From assembly GCA_036250225.1 (NCBI GenBank), contig JAPZLL010000002.1:1-64000 (forward strand): a stretch of DNA of 64,000 nucleotides, written 5' to 3'. This DNA is from Cercophora sp. LCS_1. Taxonomy: Eukaryota > Ascomycota > Sordariomycetes > Sordariales > Lasiosphaeriaceae. A program made the translations under genes and the position numbers. How positions within the stretch are numbered: the stretch's first letter is position 1; each line of letters starts with the position of its first letter. Positions 11,329 through 22,563 of the stretch are shown here, one piece after another. The notes beneath the pieces are model-generated. The model was given only the letters and a program-made list of their open reading frames with translations, did no database searches and was not told the DNA's origin.

Positions 11329-14300
11329 ATGGGCAACGTCAGCAGCAGCACGCCCGACGAGGGCACAACACTCTATCTTAGAGACCAAAATCGATGTGCG
11401 TTGCCTCATTCCCTCCCCTCGCAGCCGCAAGCAGCCGCGGGCGCCTGTCCTGCCAGCCGCAGATGCAGAGACAACGTCGTCTCCCGGGAGCCGATTTGAA
11501 GGCCCGCAGCCACGCTGACCACCCTCGCAGTATCTCTGTCTTCGGTAGTCATATCCAATCCGCGAAAGCGCTCCTCCATCAACATAGTTCCGAACGCATT
11601 CCCTGCTACAAGAGTATCTGCATCGAGATCCCTGGGCGACAATTCCCCCATCGAGTTCATACAGGTGTGCACTCCCTGACTCCTCCAGTGCCACGCCCGC
11701 GACTAACCCCCCTCTGGCAGGATACCGAAGGCTCCCCCACCGGAGGCGGCCCTTCATTCCTCCTGAAGCTCGCCAACGACGACGATCTCGTCTTCACTTT
11801 CACCTTTATAGTCCGCCAGTCTGCGCCGGAACCTTCCAAGACAGGAGCTGCGGTCGACACACAGATCAATGGACTCACCTTTGTGTATGCGTCAAACTCG
11901 CGCGAGGTTGAAAACCTCGTCACTCGCGAGTTCCACGCCGACCCCAACTTGCACAAAAATGCGAATGTCGGGCTGGTCGGCACTGGCTCCTACTCAACCG
12001 ATGGTAGTCCGTCGGTCAGTTTCGAGTGGACTTGGAGGTGGAAGCCACCGAGGAACGTCGAGGACCGAGGAGGCGGTTGGAGGAATTTCTGCAGCGTGGG
12101 TTGCTCCTCCCCGAAATGCCGTGCCTTGTGCAGTTGCTGAGATGGTCTAGTTCGTCGAGTACGACCAGCGGAACCACCGACTGCTTACGCTCGCTAGCTT
12201 CTCTTTCTTCGTTTCCAGTAAGTCTATCTACCTAGCACATACTACGAAACAAGCGCTCACCATCACAGATGCCACACCGTACCTCAGCCAGCCTAATTCA
12301 CCAACCCCTCCCCTTCTAAGCGCCCCACCAAAGGTTCGAGTGGTTTCGGCGCAGTCGCTTGAATCCAGGATTAGCGCCGTCCCGGAAATCGAAGAACCAG
12401 TGCCGCCCCTGCCGCCGGCCCCCGAATCCGGCACCAACGTCTCTCCCTCACAGTCCGCTCCCAAGGATCCCATCAAGGTTGATGTTGCTTGCCCACGGCC
12501 TGGAGATGACACATCCGTGTCAGACGATGGGCCTGTGTTTCGGGCCACCATGAAGGCTCTTGAGCAGAAAACGGGCAACATGCGCACCCAAATGAAGAGG
12601 TTAATCAAAAAAGCAGAGCAGGTTCACCAGGCCCAGCAAGAGGCCAATGAAGCCTTTGTCGGATTTATGGAAGTCTTGAAAGAGGTCTCTTCCACAAATG
12701 CGAATGCCGTGCAGCCCGCCATTGAGCACTATTTTGACAAAATCGCCCGCGAAATCCTGTCGTATGAGCGTCAAAACGTCGCCAACCTTCAAAAGATCGT
12801 CATTGATCCGATGAGCAAACTCTATCAGCTGGATATCAAGCAGGCCGAGACCAAGAAGCGCGACTTTGAGGAGGAGAGCAAAGACTTCTACGCCTACGTC
12901 AGCCGCTATCTCGGTCAGCGCCACGACTCGGTGAAGGCAAAGCAGAGCGACTCCAAGTACCAGGTCAAGAGAAAAAACTTTGAGCTCAAGCGATTTGACT
13001 ACTCTTCTTTCATGCAAGACCTCTCTGGAGGGCGCAAAGAACAGGAGATCCTCTCGCATCTTACCAAGTATGCTGACGCTCAGGCGAGGTGTTTTCTCAC
13101 AACCGCCAAGAAGGTCGACAACCTCCTCCCGCAGCTGGAGGCGCTCTCCTCCGAGGTCCAGGAAGCCGACAAGGAGTACCAGTACCAGAGGCGGGAACGA
13201 GAAGAGAAGAGAAGGCTGCTGGAAAAGAGCAATTTGAACTACACCGAGCCAGAGCCGCCATCCACGTCGTCTGGGCCGAGCCCGATTGTGGCTTCAAATG
13301 GAGCCCCGTCTAACTCGGAGTCGGATCTCGGCCGGGCAGACAGCACGGGGTCACAGCTCAGAGCAGTTCCCCCAAGCTCCCTCAACCCGGCACCCAACCC
13401 GGTAGACCTATCGAGGTCTCCCGGAAGTCTGAGTCACAGCCCGTCGGTTGGTAGCCCTCAACAGAGCAATAAGTTTCGCGGCATCCGCGATCTTGAGGAG
13501 CGGGATCCGACGCAGGTCGCGAACTCGGAAAAGAACTCGACCCAAATGAAAGAGGGCCTACTATGGGCCCTCAACCGACCAGGCGGTCACGTTGACCCGC
13601 GGGCTGCTCTGAATAAGCAGGGCTGGCATAAGTAAGTTGTATAAAGTCCTACTCCGAGTTTGTGCTAACAGCGGTTTAGGTTCTGGATTGTGCTTGATCA
13701 AGGTAAACTCTCGGAATACAGCAACTGGAAGCAACGGCTCGACCTTCACATGGAACCAATCGACCTGCGCCTGGCCTCGGTCCGTGAAGCCAGAAATGCA
13801 GAGCGCCGCTTCTGCTTTGAGGTTATCACGCCACAGTTTAAGCGTGTATACCAAGCAACATCTGAAGAGGATATGAATAGCTGGATTATGTCTATCAACA
13901 ATGCGCTGCAGAGAGCTGTTGAAGGGCGCGCCTACAACAAACCGACAATGTCGCCTGGCGACTCAAACTTCAACGGCGTCGACATTGGCTCCATGCTGAC
14001 AGGCAAGAGTCCCTCGACCGTTCACAGCAACCACAATACAAGTGGGATCCCTTCAAGACGAACCACAGTGGGTGCGCGTCCCGGAACATCTCGCAGCACT
14101 AGCTTTGACGAGAACCCGGACAGGCTACTGCAGATGCTCCGCGACAACGACCAAGGGAACTCGTGGTGCGCTGATTGCGGCTCCAACAACAAGGTTGAGT
14201 GGGTTTCGCTGAATCTGGCTATCATTGTGTGCATTGAGTGTAGTGGCATTCATCGCTCTCTGGGAACCCATATCAGCAAGATCCGCTCTCTGACGCTCGA

Positions 14301-14982
14301 CACGACCTCATTCACGCCGGATATTATCGAACTTCTTCTGCTCGTCGGCAACCGCGTGTCTAACATGGTCTTTGAAGCCAGGTTAGACCCCGCAGTCAAA
14401 CTCACCTCATCGGCGACCCGCGAGCAACGTCTCAAGTTCATCACGGCCAAGTACGTGGAGCGCGCCTATGTGGAGCCAATATCCGCCACACTTTCCCGAT
14501 ATCCTTCTCCCGACGAAACTCTCCTCGCGGCCATTAAGAAGAACGAGATCCAGCAAGTCATCTACGCCCTCGCCCTCCGTGCCAGCCCCAATGTCGCGGA
14601 CAAGTCACGCGGCACCCATGCTGTCCACCTGGCTCTTGCGGCCGCTGACCCTGCCGCACCTTCACCCCTTCCCACCTCTGCCCCTGCCCCGTCTGCGGAC
14701 AAGGCCGTCCCCTTCCCAGTTGCGGAGCTCTTGATCCAGAATGGGGCCGAAATCCCCTCAACGCCGCCAGCGTTCCCGCTCAGTCGTCCCGCACAGATTT
14801 ACCTTGAGCAAAAAAGAGGTCGACGCGCCTTGGTCGAGTCTTATGATGGCGTTGGTGCCCTGCCGCCGACCGGCTCGACGCTGAGCCCCGGGGACAAGTT
14901 GCAGCGTGAACGTGAAGCAAGACTCCAAAAGAGAGTCAGCGCTGGCGGGAGGCTAGCCAAAACGCCCATCCCGGAACGATAG
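11329..14982 (+). CDS. ArfGAP with BAR, PH and ankyrin regions (ACAP/centaurin-like)
   Basis: GTPase-activating protein for Arf, acting on curved membranes in endosome/Golgi traffic; fission yeast Cnt5/Cnt6 are comparable. Six exons: 11329-11395, 11531-11664, 11721-12095, 12151-12217, 12269-13631, 13680-14982, giving 1102 residues. All phases agree. Order: a fungal-specific N-terminal region (about 1-200, MGNVSSSTPDEG start); a BAR coiled coil at about 305-530; a PH domain at about 645-745 (WHKFWIVLDQGKLSEY); and an ArfGAP zinc finger at about 815-930. The finger has the CxxC-x16-CxxC pattern (WCADCG ... CIECSG) followed by the catalytic arginine in GIHRSLGTHISK. Ankyrin-like helices lie near 945-1040. 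Exon 5 carries a Ser/Pro-rich linker. The first four small exons are the least certain part, but each junction restores an N-terminal sequence I recognise from fungal homologues. Confidence 0.9.
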
Positions 14983-15663
14983 GGCGGCATGGGAGTGGCA
15001 GCGGCAACGAGCTACGGCATGCCGTTTCTGTCCATGGGCTGGGGCTGGGGTGCTGGAGTGGGCATGGGCAAGAGAATGGGCGATAGATTTGCGGATCACT
15101 CGAGCGAGAGTGAAAGTGGCAGCAGTGGGGTAGGGTACCCGTGATTTATCTCTGCCGATGGCGTAATGTCTGCTGGGTTTGGTGTTCGGGAGTAATGTCA
15201 GGATTGTGCATGTACGGGATGCCAAGTTAAAATGGGTTGCCTGGTCGTTGCGGTTGCTTGAGCATGGCGTCGGGTCGGGTTTGGGAGGAAACTAAGTTGG
15301 TTCTCATGGCAGTTGGGTTACGTCTGTGCTTTCACTGGTTTGGCTGGAAGATTGGCGGCTCTGACGAATGAATAAGAAGAGTGTCGGTGAGGATTGTTGG
15401 ATTGGATGCTTGCTCTGGGTCAGTCAGCCGAGTGGGAACATGTGTAAGCAGGTTCTAGTATGAGGTATAATTGTAATGACAAATAATGAGCATCGCGTTG
15501 TCCTGTGTTCTGTGTATGTCCATCCAGAATGTACCCTCTCCTGTGTGCAGTTATCAACTTTTCAACGCATGATTACACAGAATTGGAATTAGTTACTAGT
15601 AAATAGTCTCGAGAACGAAAAAGACTTCATCGCAACCACGGCGACGGGGTATCATATCTCTCC
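14983..15663. other. Convergent spacer
   Basis: 681 bp between converging stops of the ArfGAP gene and the GPI-protein gene. Only 3' untranslated-type sequence is seen. Confidence 0.6.
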
Positions 15664-16761
15664 TCACAACACCATCAACCCAACAATGCCCACCACAGCA
15701 GCCCATCCCAGCCCCTTCACCCTGACCGTCCCCGCTCCGCTGCCCAGTCCCTGGCCCGGCGTCGCCCCTGGCCTCGTCGGCCCAAGCCCATCCCCATTCA
15801 TGATGCCCCCCGCCGTCGTCTGAACAACCGTCGCATCACCCGGCGCAAACATGACGGGAAGGTTGTTCGCCCCTGTGATATTCACCTCCTCGGGACTCAA
15901 CAGCGGATTCAACAACCCGTCGCACGAAGGCCGAGCTACGTCTTCTTCGATCCGGTTGGTCACGGAGATGGGGAGGTCGAAAATGGTGTAGTGGTCTTGG
16001 CCGTTCAAGCGGAAGTTTTGGCGGATTGAGATCTGGATTTTGTTAGTTCTCATCTCACATTCCTTTTTTTTTTTTTTTTTTTTTTCCAACAACCCATGAC
16101 AGAAGACACAGAAAAGAAGGACGTGCATCTGGTCCATTTCACTCTGTTGGCTTGACAGAGACAGAGACAGAGACAAGCACAGAGAGAGAAACAGAGCCCC
16201 ACACAATGGCAGATAGAGAAAGGAGAGGCAGTTTTGGTGTATATAAGAGAGAAAGAGAGAGAGAGAGAGAGAAAGAAAACTCACGTTATAAACACCCCTC
16301 GCGCTCCTCAACTCCCTAGGCTGCCCATCCCCAACAAAACAGTCCGGCCACATCCACTTTACGTGCTTCACCGTCGACCCCGGCTCCTGGAGCATGATAT
16401 CCCCTCCTCCTCCGTTGCCGTTGGTGCCATTCGTAATCGTGAAATTCCGTCCCGTATCATAACTGTACAGGAAGATGGTGATATTGTGGATGGCAGACGG
16501 ATTATCCTCCGGATACGGAGGCAGCGGTAAGCGTCCGTTGGTTGAGACGTCCAACGCTACTTCGATGAGGGACCCGCCTAGGGGCGTGCCAGGTTGGGGG
16601 GCATCGACGATGGCGAGGCCGGGGGTGAAGATTTGGCCGTTGGCGATGGTGAAGGAGAGGTTTGGTGGCGTGTTGCTTTGGCCTTGGCAGAGGCCGGGGG
16701 CGAGAGCGAGGAGGCTGAGGAGGTAGGTTCCCGCTGGGGGAAGGAAACGGGTTGGCACCAT
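15664..16761 (-). CDS. Secreted GPI-anchored protein of unknown function
   Basis: Exons (minus) are 16285-16761 and 15664-16032; 281 residues. The N-terminus (MVPTRFLPPAGTYLLSLLAL) is a signal peptide, probably cut after LCQGQ. The body has several N-glycosylation sequons (for example NLSF, NITIF, NFTI, NGTN, NITG) and a pair of spaced cysteines. The C-terminus is a Gly/Pro-rich linker then a hydrophobic tail (GWAAVVGIVGLMVL) with no cytosolic part, as for GPI attachment. I do not recognise the ectodomain family; it resembles fungal surface proteins of unknown role. The 252-nt intron is long for this genome, full of simple repeats, a multiple of three and stop-free in frame, so unspliced RNA would encode an 84-residue insertion. 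Start at 16761 is chosen because it begins the signal peptide; an in-frame ATG lies upstream at 16890. Confidence 0.75.
   Translation of the reverse strand: MVPTRFLPPAGTYLLSLLALAPGLCQGQSNTPPNLSFTIANGQIFTPGLAIVDAPQPGTPLGGSLIEVALDVSTNGRLPLPPYPEDNPSAIHNITIFLYSYDTGRNFTITNGTNGNGGGGDIMLQEPGSTVKHVKWMWPDCFVGDGQPRELRSARGVYNVSFLSLSLSLFLSYIHQNCLSFLYLPLCGALFLSLCLSLSLSLSSQQSEMDQMHVLLFCVFCHGLLEKKKKKKKECEMRTNKIQISIRQNFRLNGQDHYTIFDLPISVTNRIEEDVARPSCDGLLNPLLSPEEVNITGANNLPVMFAPGDATVVQTTAGGIMNGDGLGPTRPGATPGQGLGSGAGTVRVKGLGWAAVVGIVGLMVL
16033..16284 (-). repeat. Microsatellite-rich intron: T22, (ACAGAG)n, (GA)n
   Basis: The intron of the GPI-protein gene holds three simple repeats: a T22 run at 16064-16085, about 3.5 copies of ACAGAG around 16154-16175, and a GA tract at about 16246-16272. 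On the coding strand the GA tract is a polypyrimidine run just after the donor. Confidence 0.85.
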
Positions 16762-17592
16762 TGTTTCTCGATGATGTTGTTTATTTTTATTTTTTTTTAG
16801 CCGCGTAAGAGATCGGCCGGGTGGTAGGTTTTGGAGGGAAGGGGAAAAAAGGGAAAAAAGGCGGATGGCATTGTTGATGGGGAGGGTCAACGGGTTATTT
16901 AGCAGCCGTTGGCATTGGGAATGGGAGAAACGGATGTGCGTGTGCCGCCCGCGTGCTATGGACGAGCAGACTAATACGGGAGCGAGATTGGTGAGGATGA
17001 GGGAGGGGGATGGATGGGACGGGGCAGTCTTGGAAGCGGGTTGTGGGAACCGAGGATTGGGGCAGTTGGATGTGTGATTTACATCGGATGGTGGAAGCCG
17101 GGTTTGTTGGCTGCTACCTTGCTCTACGATGCCTTACCGAGGGGCCAGCATGAACTGAGCATGACGATCAACTGAGAAGGGACAATGACGTTTTCCTGGA
17201 TTGTGGGAATGTGGTTGTGACGGGCTCACGTTCATGCGTGGGTCTGGGCTTCGTTTCAGGTTGGATCTTGGCTTCCCAGGACCCGGGAGTGGATTCCGTT
17301 GCTGGTGGACGGCCCGTTTCTGCCGCTGCGGCCGATTGTAGCCGCACGGGCCAGGCCAGGCCAGGCCAGGTCCCGGTGGGTGGGTCTCAACGGTCAACAT
17401 CAAGACCTGCGGAGGTCGGCTGTCTTTCTCATCCTTCACGCCCTTCACATGAACGATAATGGGTTGAGAACATATATACAGTGGCGATTTTGAAATATTG
17501 GGTCATGATATAAGTTGGATTGGTCATTATATCGGACATCTTAATCCTGCAACGCCAACAATCGGCAGGAGTGTGGCAATTGACGATCCAAC
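16762..17592. other. Head-to-head upstream region, GPI protein / pseudouridine enzyme
   Basis: 831 bp holding both promoters. Near 17349-17370 there is a short run of CCAGG pentamers. No gene is visible. Confidence 0.55.
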
Positions 17593-20146
17593 ATGGCCAC
17601 TCGTCTTCTCTCCCAGGGTCTCCCGGCACGGTGGACATCTAAAACACCTCGGCGCTTGGTACCCAACTGCCGTCGCTACCACCGCGATGCCGCCGTCCAG
17701 CAGCTCCTCAAGCTCTCGCCTGAAGTGGCCGATGCCGTTGCGACAAACAAACCGGTCGTTGCGCTCGAGTCGACCATTTACACCCACGGAGCTCTCGGGG
17801 CCGAATTGCCAGGATTCCTCGAGGATATTGTCCGACAGCATGGGGCCGTGCCGGCCGTTTGCGGCGTGCTTGCCGGAGTCCCGACAGTTGGGTTGACCGC
17901 GCTCGAGGTGGAGCGCATGGTCAACGAGGGAGCCAGGAAACTGTCGAGACGTGATCTAGCCTATATGGTGGGCATGGTAAGCTGAACCCGGAATTATTCT
18001 CGTTATGTTCCTCTCGGTGCATTTTACCGCATATGCTGTGTGTCCCATGGTGTCCCGTTCCACTTGCTAAGAATAGACAGGGTATGGCGGGACAAAAGAT
18101 GCACGGTGGCACGACGATTGCCGGCACCATGGTTCTGGCTAGGCTTGCTGGCATCCGCGTGTTTGGCACTGGTGGACTGGGTGGTGTTCACCAAGGTGGC
18201 CAGGATTCGTTGGACGTTTCGGCCGACTTGACTGAGCTGGGGAGAACGCGTGTTGCGGTGGTCAGCAGTGGCTGCAAGGGCTTCTTGGATATTCCCCGGA
18301 CTCTCGAGTATCTAGAGACGCAGGGCGCCATGGTTTCAACGTTTGCCGATGGCCGAACGGGGAATGTCGACTTCCCGGCGTTCTGGGTACGGGAGAGCGG
18401 CTCCAAGAGCCCGTTCGTTGTGCAAGATGAGGCAGAGGCTGCTGCTATTATTCTGGCGCAGGAGCAACTTGGGATTGAGTCGGGCATGTTATTTGCCAAC
18501 CCAATCCCGGCGGAGCACGCCATACCTAGACAAGAGATGGAGGCTGCCATCGCCAGTGCTGTGCGGGAGGCGGACGAGAAGGGGTTTCATGGAGCCCGGA
18601 ACACGCCGTACATCCTGACAAGAATTCGTGAGCTCACCCAGGAAAGGAGCACCGTGGCCAACAAGTACTTGGTGCAGTCAAACGTAGCCCGTGCTGCCAA
18701 TGTCGCTGTTGAACTCTCTAAGCTCCTCGGGGGTTCACCGGGTTGTCCCGAGACAGTGTAAGTAGCACAGGAGCATGTCGGATACACACGACTGACAACT
18801 CCAAGCCATAGCATTCAGGTATCAGCAAAGTCAACACCATCCAATACTGAGACCAAGCCTGCCGTGAACACTGTCGGCATCCTCGTAGCCGGCTCCGTCG
18901 CTCTCGACCTGAGCTGTGACTTTGCAGGCAGCACCACCCCCAGCGGCGCCCCAACCGTGTCACCAGCCCTGCACACATCCAATCCATCCCACATCACCCA
19001 ATCCGTCGGCGGCGTCGGCCATAATGTCGCCCTCGCAGCCCACCGCGTGTCCCCGCCGTCATCCGTCCGTCTCTGCAGCATGATAGGCACAGACATGTAA
19101 CCTCCCCTTCCCATCCATCCCCCTTTTATCTTCACTAACAATCCCCCAGCGCCGGGTCAACCATCCTCACCCACCTCGCCGCCTCCGGCCTCGACACAGC
19201 CTTCATCCGCCAACTCGGCCACGAATACCCATCCACGCGCACGGCGCAATACATCGCCGTCAACGACGCCGACAAGAACCTCGTCCTCGCCATGGCCGAC
19301 ATGGCCATTTTATCATCCCACTCCTTTCCCAAATACTGGGCCTCGGCCGTAGCCGCCTCCAAACCGAAATGGCTCGTCCTCGACGCAAACTGGGCGGCAC
19401 CCGATCTCCGGTCATGGATCGCATCCGCAAAATCCCACGGCGCCAAAATAGCGTTTGAACCGGTGTCTGCAGTTAAATCCGAGCGTTTGTTCTGTTCTGA
19501 ACGGACAGAGGGGGTAAAAACGAAACTGGGGATTTATCCGAATCATAGTGTCGACCTCGCTACGCCGAACCAGTTCGAGTTGGCGGCTATGCATGAGGCT
19601 GCTACCAGAGGGGGTTACTTTGAGGGGATGGCGTGGTTCGAGGTGATTGACAAGTTTGGGATGCGTGGTGCTAGGGAGCGGTTTGTGAAACTGACTTCGG
19701 CTGAGATGACGGATGAGGGTGTCCCCGTGCAGAGTGTGCGGTTGTTGCCGTATGTGCCGAGGATTATTACCAAGATGGGCGCGAATGGGGCGCTTTTGAC
19801 GGAGCTGTTACCGGCTGGGGATGCGAGGCTGAGGGATCCCAAGGAAGCGAGGTATATACTTGCTAGAGCGCCTGAGGGGAGTGGGCAGGTCGGCGGGGTG
19901 TATATGCGGCTGTATAAGGCGGCGGAGAGGGTGGAGGATGTGGTGAGTGTCAATGGAGTGGGGGACACGTTTTTGGGGGTGTTGGTTGCGGGATTGGCGA
20001 GGGGCGGACGGGTTGAAGAGTTGGTTGATGTTGCGCAGCGAGCAGCTGTTTTGACGTTGAGGAGTAGGGAGTCGGTGAGCGAGGATCTCGGGGGGTTGAG
20101 GGCTGAGGTTGAGAGGGTGGTTGCAGAAGGGCAGAGGAGAGGGTGA
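17593..20146 (+). CDS. Pseudouridine-5'-phosphate glycosidase fused to pseudouridine kinase (PfkB)
   Basis: Pseudouridine catabolism in one chain: the C-terminal kinase phosphorylates pseudouridine and the N-terminal glycosidase splits the phosphate to uracil and ribose-5-phosphate. Four exons: 17593-17976, 18081-18757, 18812-19096, 19150-20146; 780 residues. Residues about 35-355 are the PsuG/IndA fold (VVALESTIYTHG, KMHGGTTIAGTMVLARLAGI, VVSSGCKGFLDIPRTLEYLE, ANPIPAEHAI, TPYILTRI). Residues about 385-775 are a PfkB kinase, with the N-terminal GSVALDLS, a QSVGGVGHNVA glycine motif and the anion-hole/catalytic NGVGDTFLG. In E. coli these activities are the separate psuG and psuK. The first 35 residues are rich in Arg and lack acids (MATRLLSQGLPARWTSKTPR), suggesting mitochondrial import (inference). 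Each splice junction restores family motifs in phase. Confidence 0.93.
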
Positions 20147-20874
20147 GATGAGAAGATAGAATGTCAAAAAAGGGAGTCAAGTCATCAGGGCAAAAAGTAT
20201 AGACATCCATTTTCAACGGAGGGCGCAACTGGCTTGGACAGATGGCGCAGTGGTAAACACTGTGAACACCTGGCCGGGGTATAAGACCCGTCGACCTTCT
20301 CTTCCGCCGGGAAGTGACGCTCGGCGGTGCGATTTTTGCTCTTTCCCATACCTCCTGTCTTCCTAGGGACGGCCAACATACGTCTCTTGTTTTTCCATTG
20401 CATTGCCTTCGCATTTTCACTGCGGTTTAAAAAGCACCGCCTATATTTTGGTCATCACCGTATTGAGACCCCGCACTTACACAATGGGAGCTGCGGCTCT
20501 TGAGCTGAGTTGCACCACATCACAAGTTGAGATCGTTCCTCGATGTTAACTTGATGCCAAGAAACCGTCGTGTTCAGCTCACAGCCAGTATCGCAACCCC
20601 ACCATCCAAACGCGCCCAGATTCGTTCGCGGGAGCTACCCCAGCTCATACCCCAGCTCGCCGGCTGCCCACCATCTCAGCTGCCTCGGCAAGCTCCCACA
20701 TGAAGAAGCATGGAATGCGGGGAAGCAACCTAGCGAAAGTCGTGGTGCCTTGGCAATCGTCAAGCAAAGGCCCCTTATCAATGGAAGGCCAGCCTCAGCT
20801 CACGACCTCGTCTTACACTTGACGTCTGTCCTTCTCTCACTTACACTTGTTTCGACAGCCACCCACCGCCCAAA
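20147..20874. other. Intergenic region with a possible tRNA-like fragment
   Basis: 728 bp between two plus-strand genes. It contains a perfect A-box-like 11-mer near 20243, but no intact tRNA (see findings). The segment next to 20875 is the SDR promoter/leader, CT-rich just before the ATG. Confidence 0.5.
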
Positions 20875-21993
20875 ATGCCGATGCACAACGGTCTGCTCCC
20901 CCGCGAGGGCTTCAAAATGGACACGGTCCTCGCCATGATCCGCAACACGGCCCTGAACCCCAAGCTGCTACTCCCGCTGGTGCTGCTGGCCCGCTTCACC
21001 AAGCAAGGCCAGGACCTATCGATCCTGCATCCCACTGCCTTTTCCCGGCTCAAGACGCTGCTGGCCCTCGGTACCCTGCGCGTCATCAGCAACTACCTGT
21101 CTGACAAGGTGCTCAACAACTGGACCGACGACAAATACGACTGGACCAAGGAGATTGTCCTCATCACGGGCGGCGCCGGTGGTATTGGCGGACACGTGGT
21201 ACAGCTTCTCGCCGAGCGCGGCATCACCGTTGTGGTCCTGGACATTCAACCCCTGACGTTCGCCGCGACGTCCAACGTGCACTACTTTAAGTGCGACATC
21301 ACGTCCCCCAAGACCATCGCCTCCGTCGCCGCCCAGATCCGCGCCAAGGTAGGCGAGCCGACAATCCTCATCAATAACGCTGGCGTTGTGTCGGGTAGAA
21401 CCCTCCTCGATTCCTCGGAAAAGGATATCCGCTTCACGTTCGACGTCAACACCTTTGCGCACTACTGGATGGTCAAGGAGTTCCTCCCCGATATGTGCCG
21501 CAAAGACCACGGCATGGTCGTCACCGTTGCCAGCGTAGCAAGTTGGGTGACCGTTCCGAACATGGTAGATTACGCAGCTAGCAAGGCAGCGGCTATGAGC
21601 TTTCATGAGGGTCTCCAGGCCGAGTTGGCGACGAGCTATGGAGCCCGCAAGGTCAGGACTGTCCTGGTCAACCAGGGCTTTACCAAGACGGCGCTGTTTA
21701 CAGGGTATCACAACGATGCGCCGTTTATTATGCCTGCGCTGGAGCCCGAGACGGTTGCCGAGGCCATCGTTAAGCAGGTGCTTAGTGGGCGGAGCGGACA
21801 GGTCATTTGCCCGGCGATGGGTAATACGCTGGCAAGTTTAGCGGCTATGCCGCACTGGTATCAGACGAGGTTGAGGGTGAAGAATGTGACGATTATGGAG
21901 AAGTTTAGGGGGCGGAAGGTTGTTGAGGATGTCGACAAGTTTTATGAGGAGAAGGAGAGGGGGGTTGAGGAGAGTACTGTGTTGGTTGGCTAA
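20875..21993 (+). CDS. Short-chain dehydrogenase/reductase, membrane-associated (RDH10/SDR16C-like)
   Basis: Intronless, 372 residues. A hydrophobic N-terminal stretch (PKLLLPLVLLARF) probably ties it to the ER or lipid droplets. The Rossmann domain runs from about 97 to 300: cofactor motif ITGGAGGIGGHV, an acidic residue after beta-2 (VVLDIQ) that favours NAD(H), NNAG at about 166, catalytic Ser in VASVASW and YAASKAAAM as the YxxxK pair. A 70-residue C-terminal extension follows. This shape is that of retinol/steroid-type SDRs acting on lipophilic alcohols or ketones; the substrate cannot be read from sequence. The ATG at 20875 has A at -3 (CAAAATGCC). No clustered partner gene suggests a pathway. 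Confidence 0.9.
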   Translation: MPMHNGLLPREGFKMDTVLAMIRNTALNPKLLLPLVLLARFTKQGQDLSILHPTAFSRLKTLLALGTLRVISNYLSDKVLNNWTDDKYDWTKEIVLITGGAGGIGGHVVQLLAERGITVVVLDIQPLTFAATSNVHYFKCDITSPKTIASVAAQIRAKVGEPTILINNAGVVSGRTLLDSSEKDIRFTFDVNTFAHYWMVKEFLPDMCRKDHGMVVTVASVASWVTVPNMVDYAASKAAAMSFHEGLQAELATSYGARKVRTVLVNQGFTKTALFTGYHNDAPFIMPALEPETVAEAIVKQVLSGRSGQVICPAMGNTLASLAAMPHWYQTRLRVKNVTIMEKFRGRKVVEDVDKFYEEKERGVEESTVLVG

Positions 21994-22339
21994 GGTCAGC
22001 AAGGTCCGAGGTATAAAAGGGAGCGGGACACCAAATAAAGGGGTATAGGGGCTAGAATATGAACGGAGAAAGGGGTAGCTTCGTGTAACAAGGTGAGGAA
22101 TGGTGAAAGGGGAAGTGATGGGACTTGGCGCTGCAAAGAGAATAATCGTCTCGACAATGTATATTTATTTTGTTTTGCCGTGTGATCTCGTCTGATATCC
22201 CGCCGTCCCGCCGCTTGGTTCCGAATTTCGTCTCTGGTGGGCTGGACCCCATAATTTAATCTCGTGAGCTGTTCTCGGGAACCTCGTCTCATGTGATCTT
22301 TTTATAGTTCGCGATGACTTGGGGCTTCAGTGCTTGGTC

Positions 22340-22563
22340 CGATGAAGTGTGCCATTGTATCTAGCTCATTGACACGCACTTCTAATGCGGCGGCTCCTCA
22401 AATTTGATCCCATGAGGTGTTCATAACAAACTCGTCCCGAGTGCTCTTGTTGTTCGTAAGCATCCAGTTGCGACGTCTTCAGATTTGATCCCATCAAGCG
22501 TGCTATTGCAACTAGGTAGTCAGCACACACTTGCAACGCGGCGGGCGCTCCGACTTTGATCCC
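22340..22563 (+). repeat. Degenerate tandem repeat, three units of 71-81 bp
   Basis: Three head-to-tail units each end in TTTGATCCC: about 22340-22411, 22412-22492 and 22493-22563. Units 1 and 3 align well along their length (GTGTGCCATTGTATCTAG against GCGTGCTATTGCAACTAG; AATGCGGCGGC against AACGCGGCGGG). Unit 2 is the most diverged. Many differences between units 1 and 3 are C/T or G/A. Confidence 0.7.
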
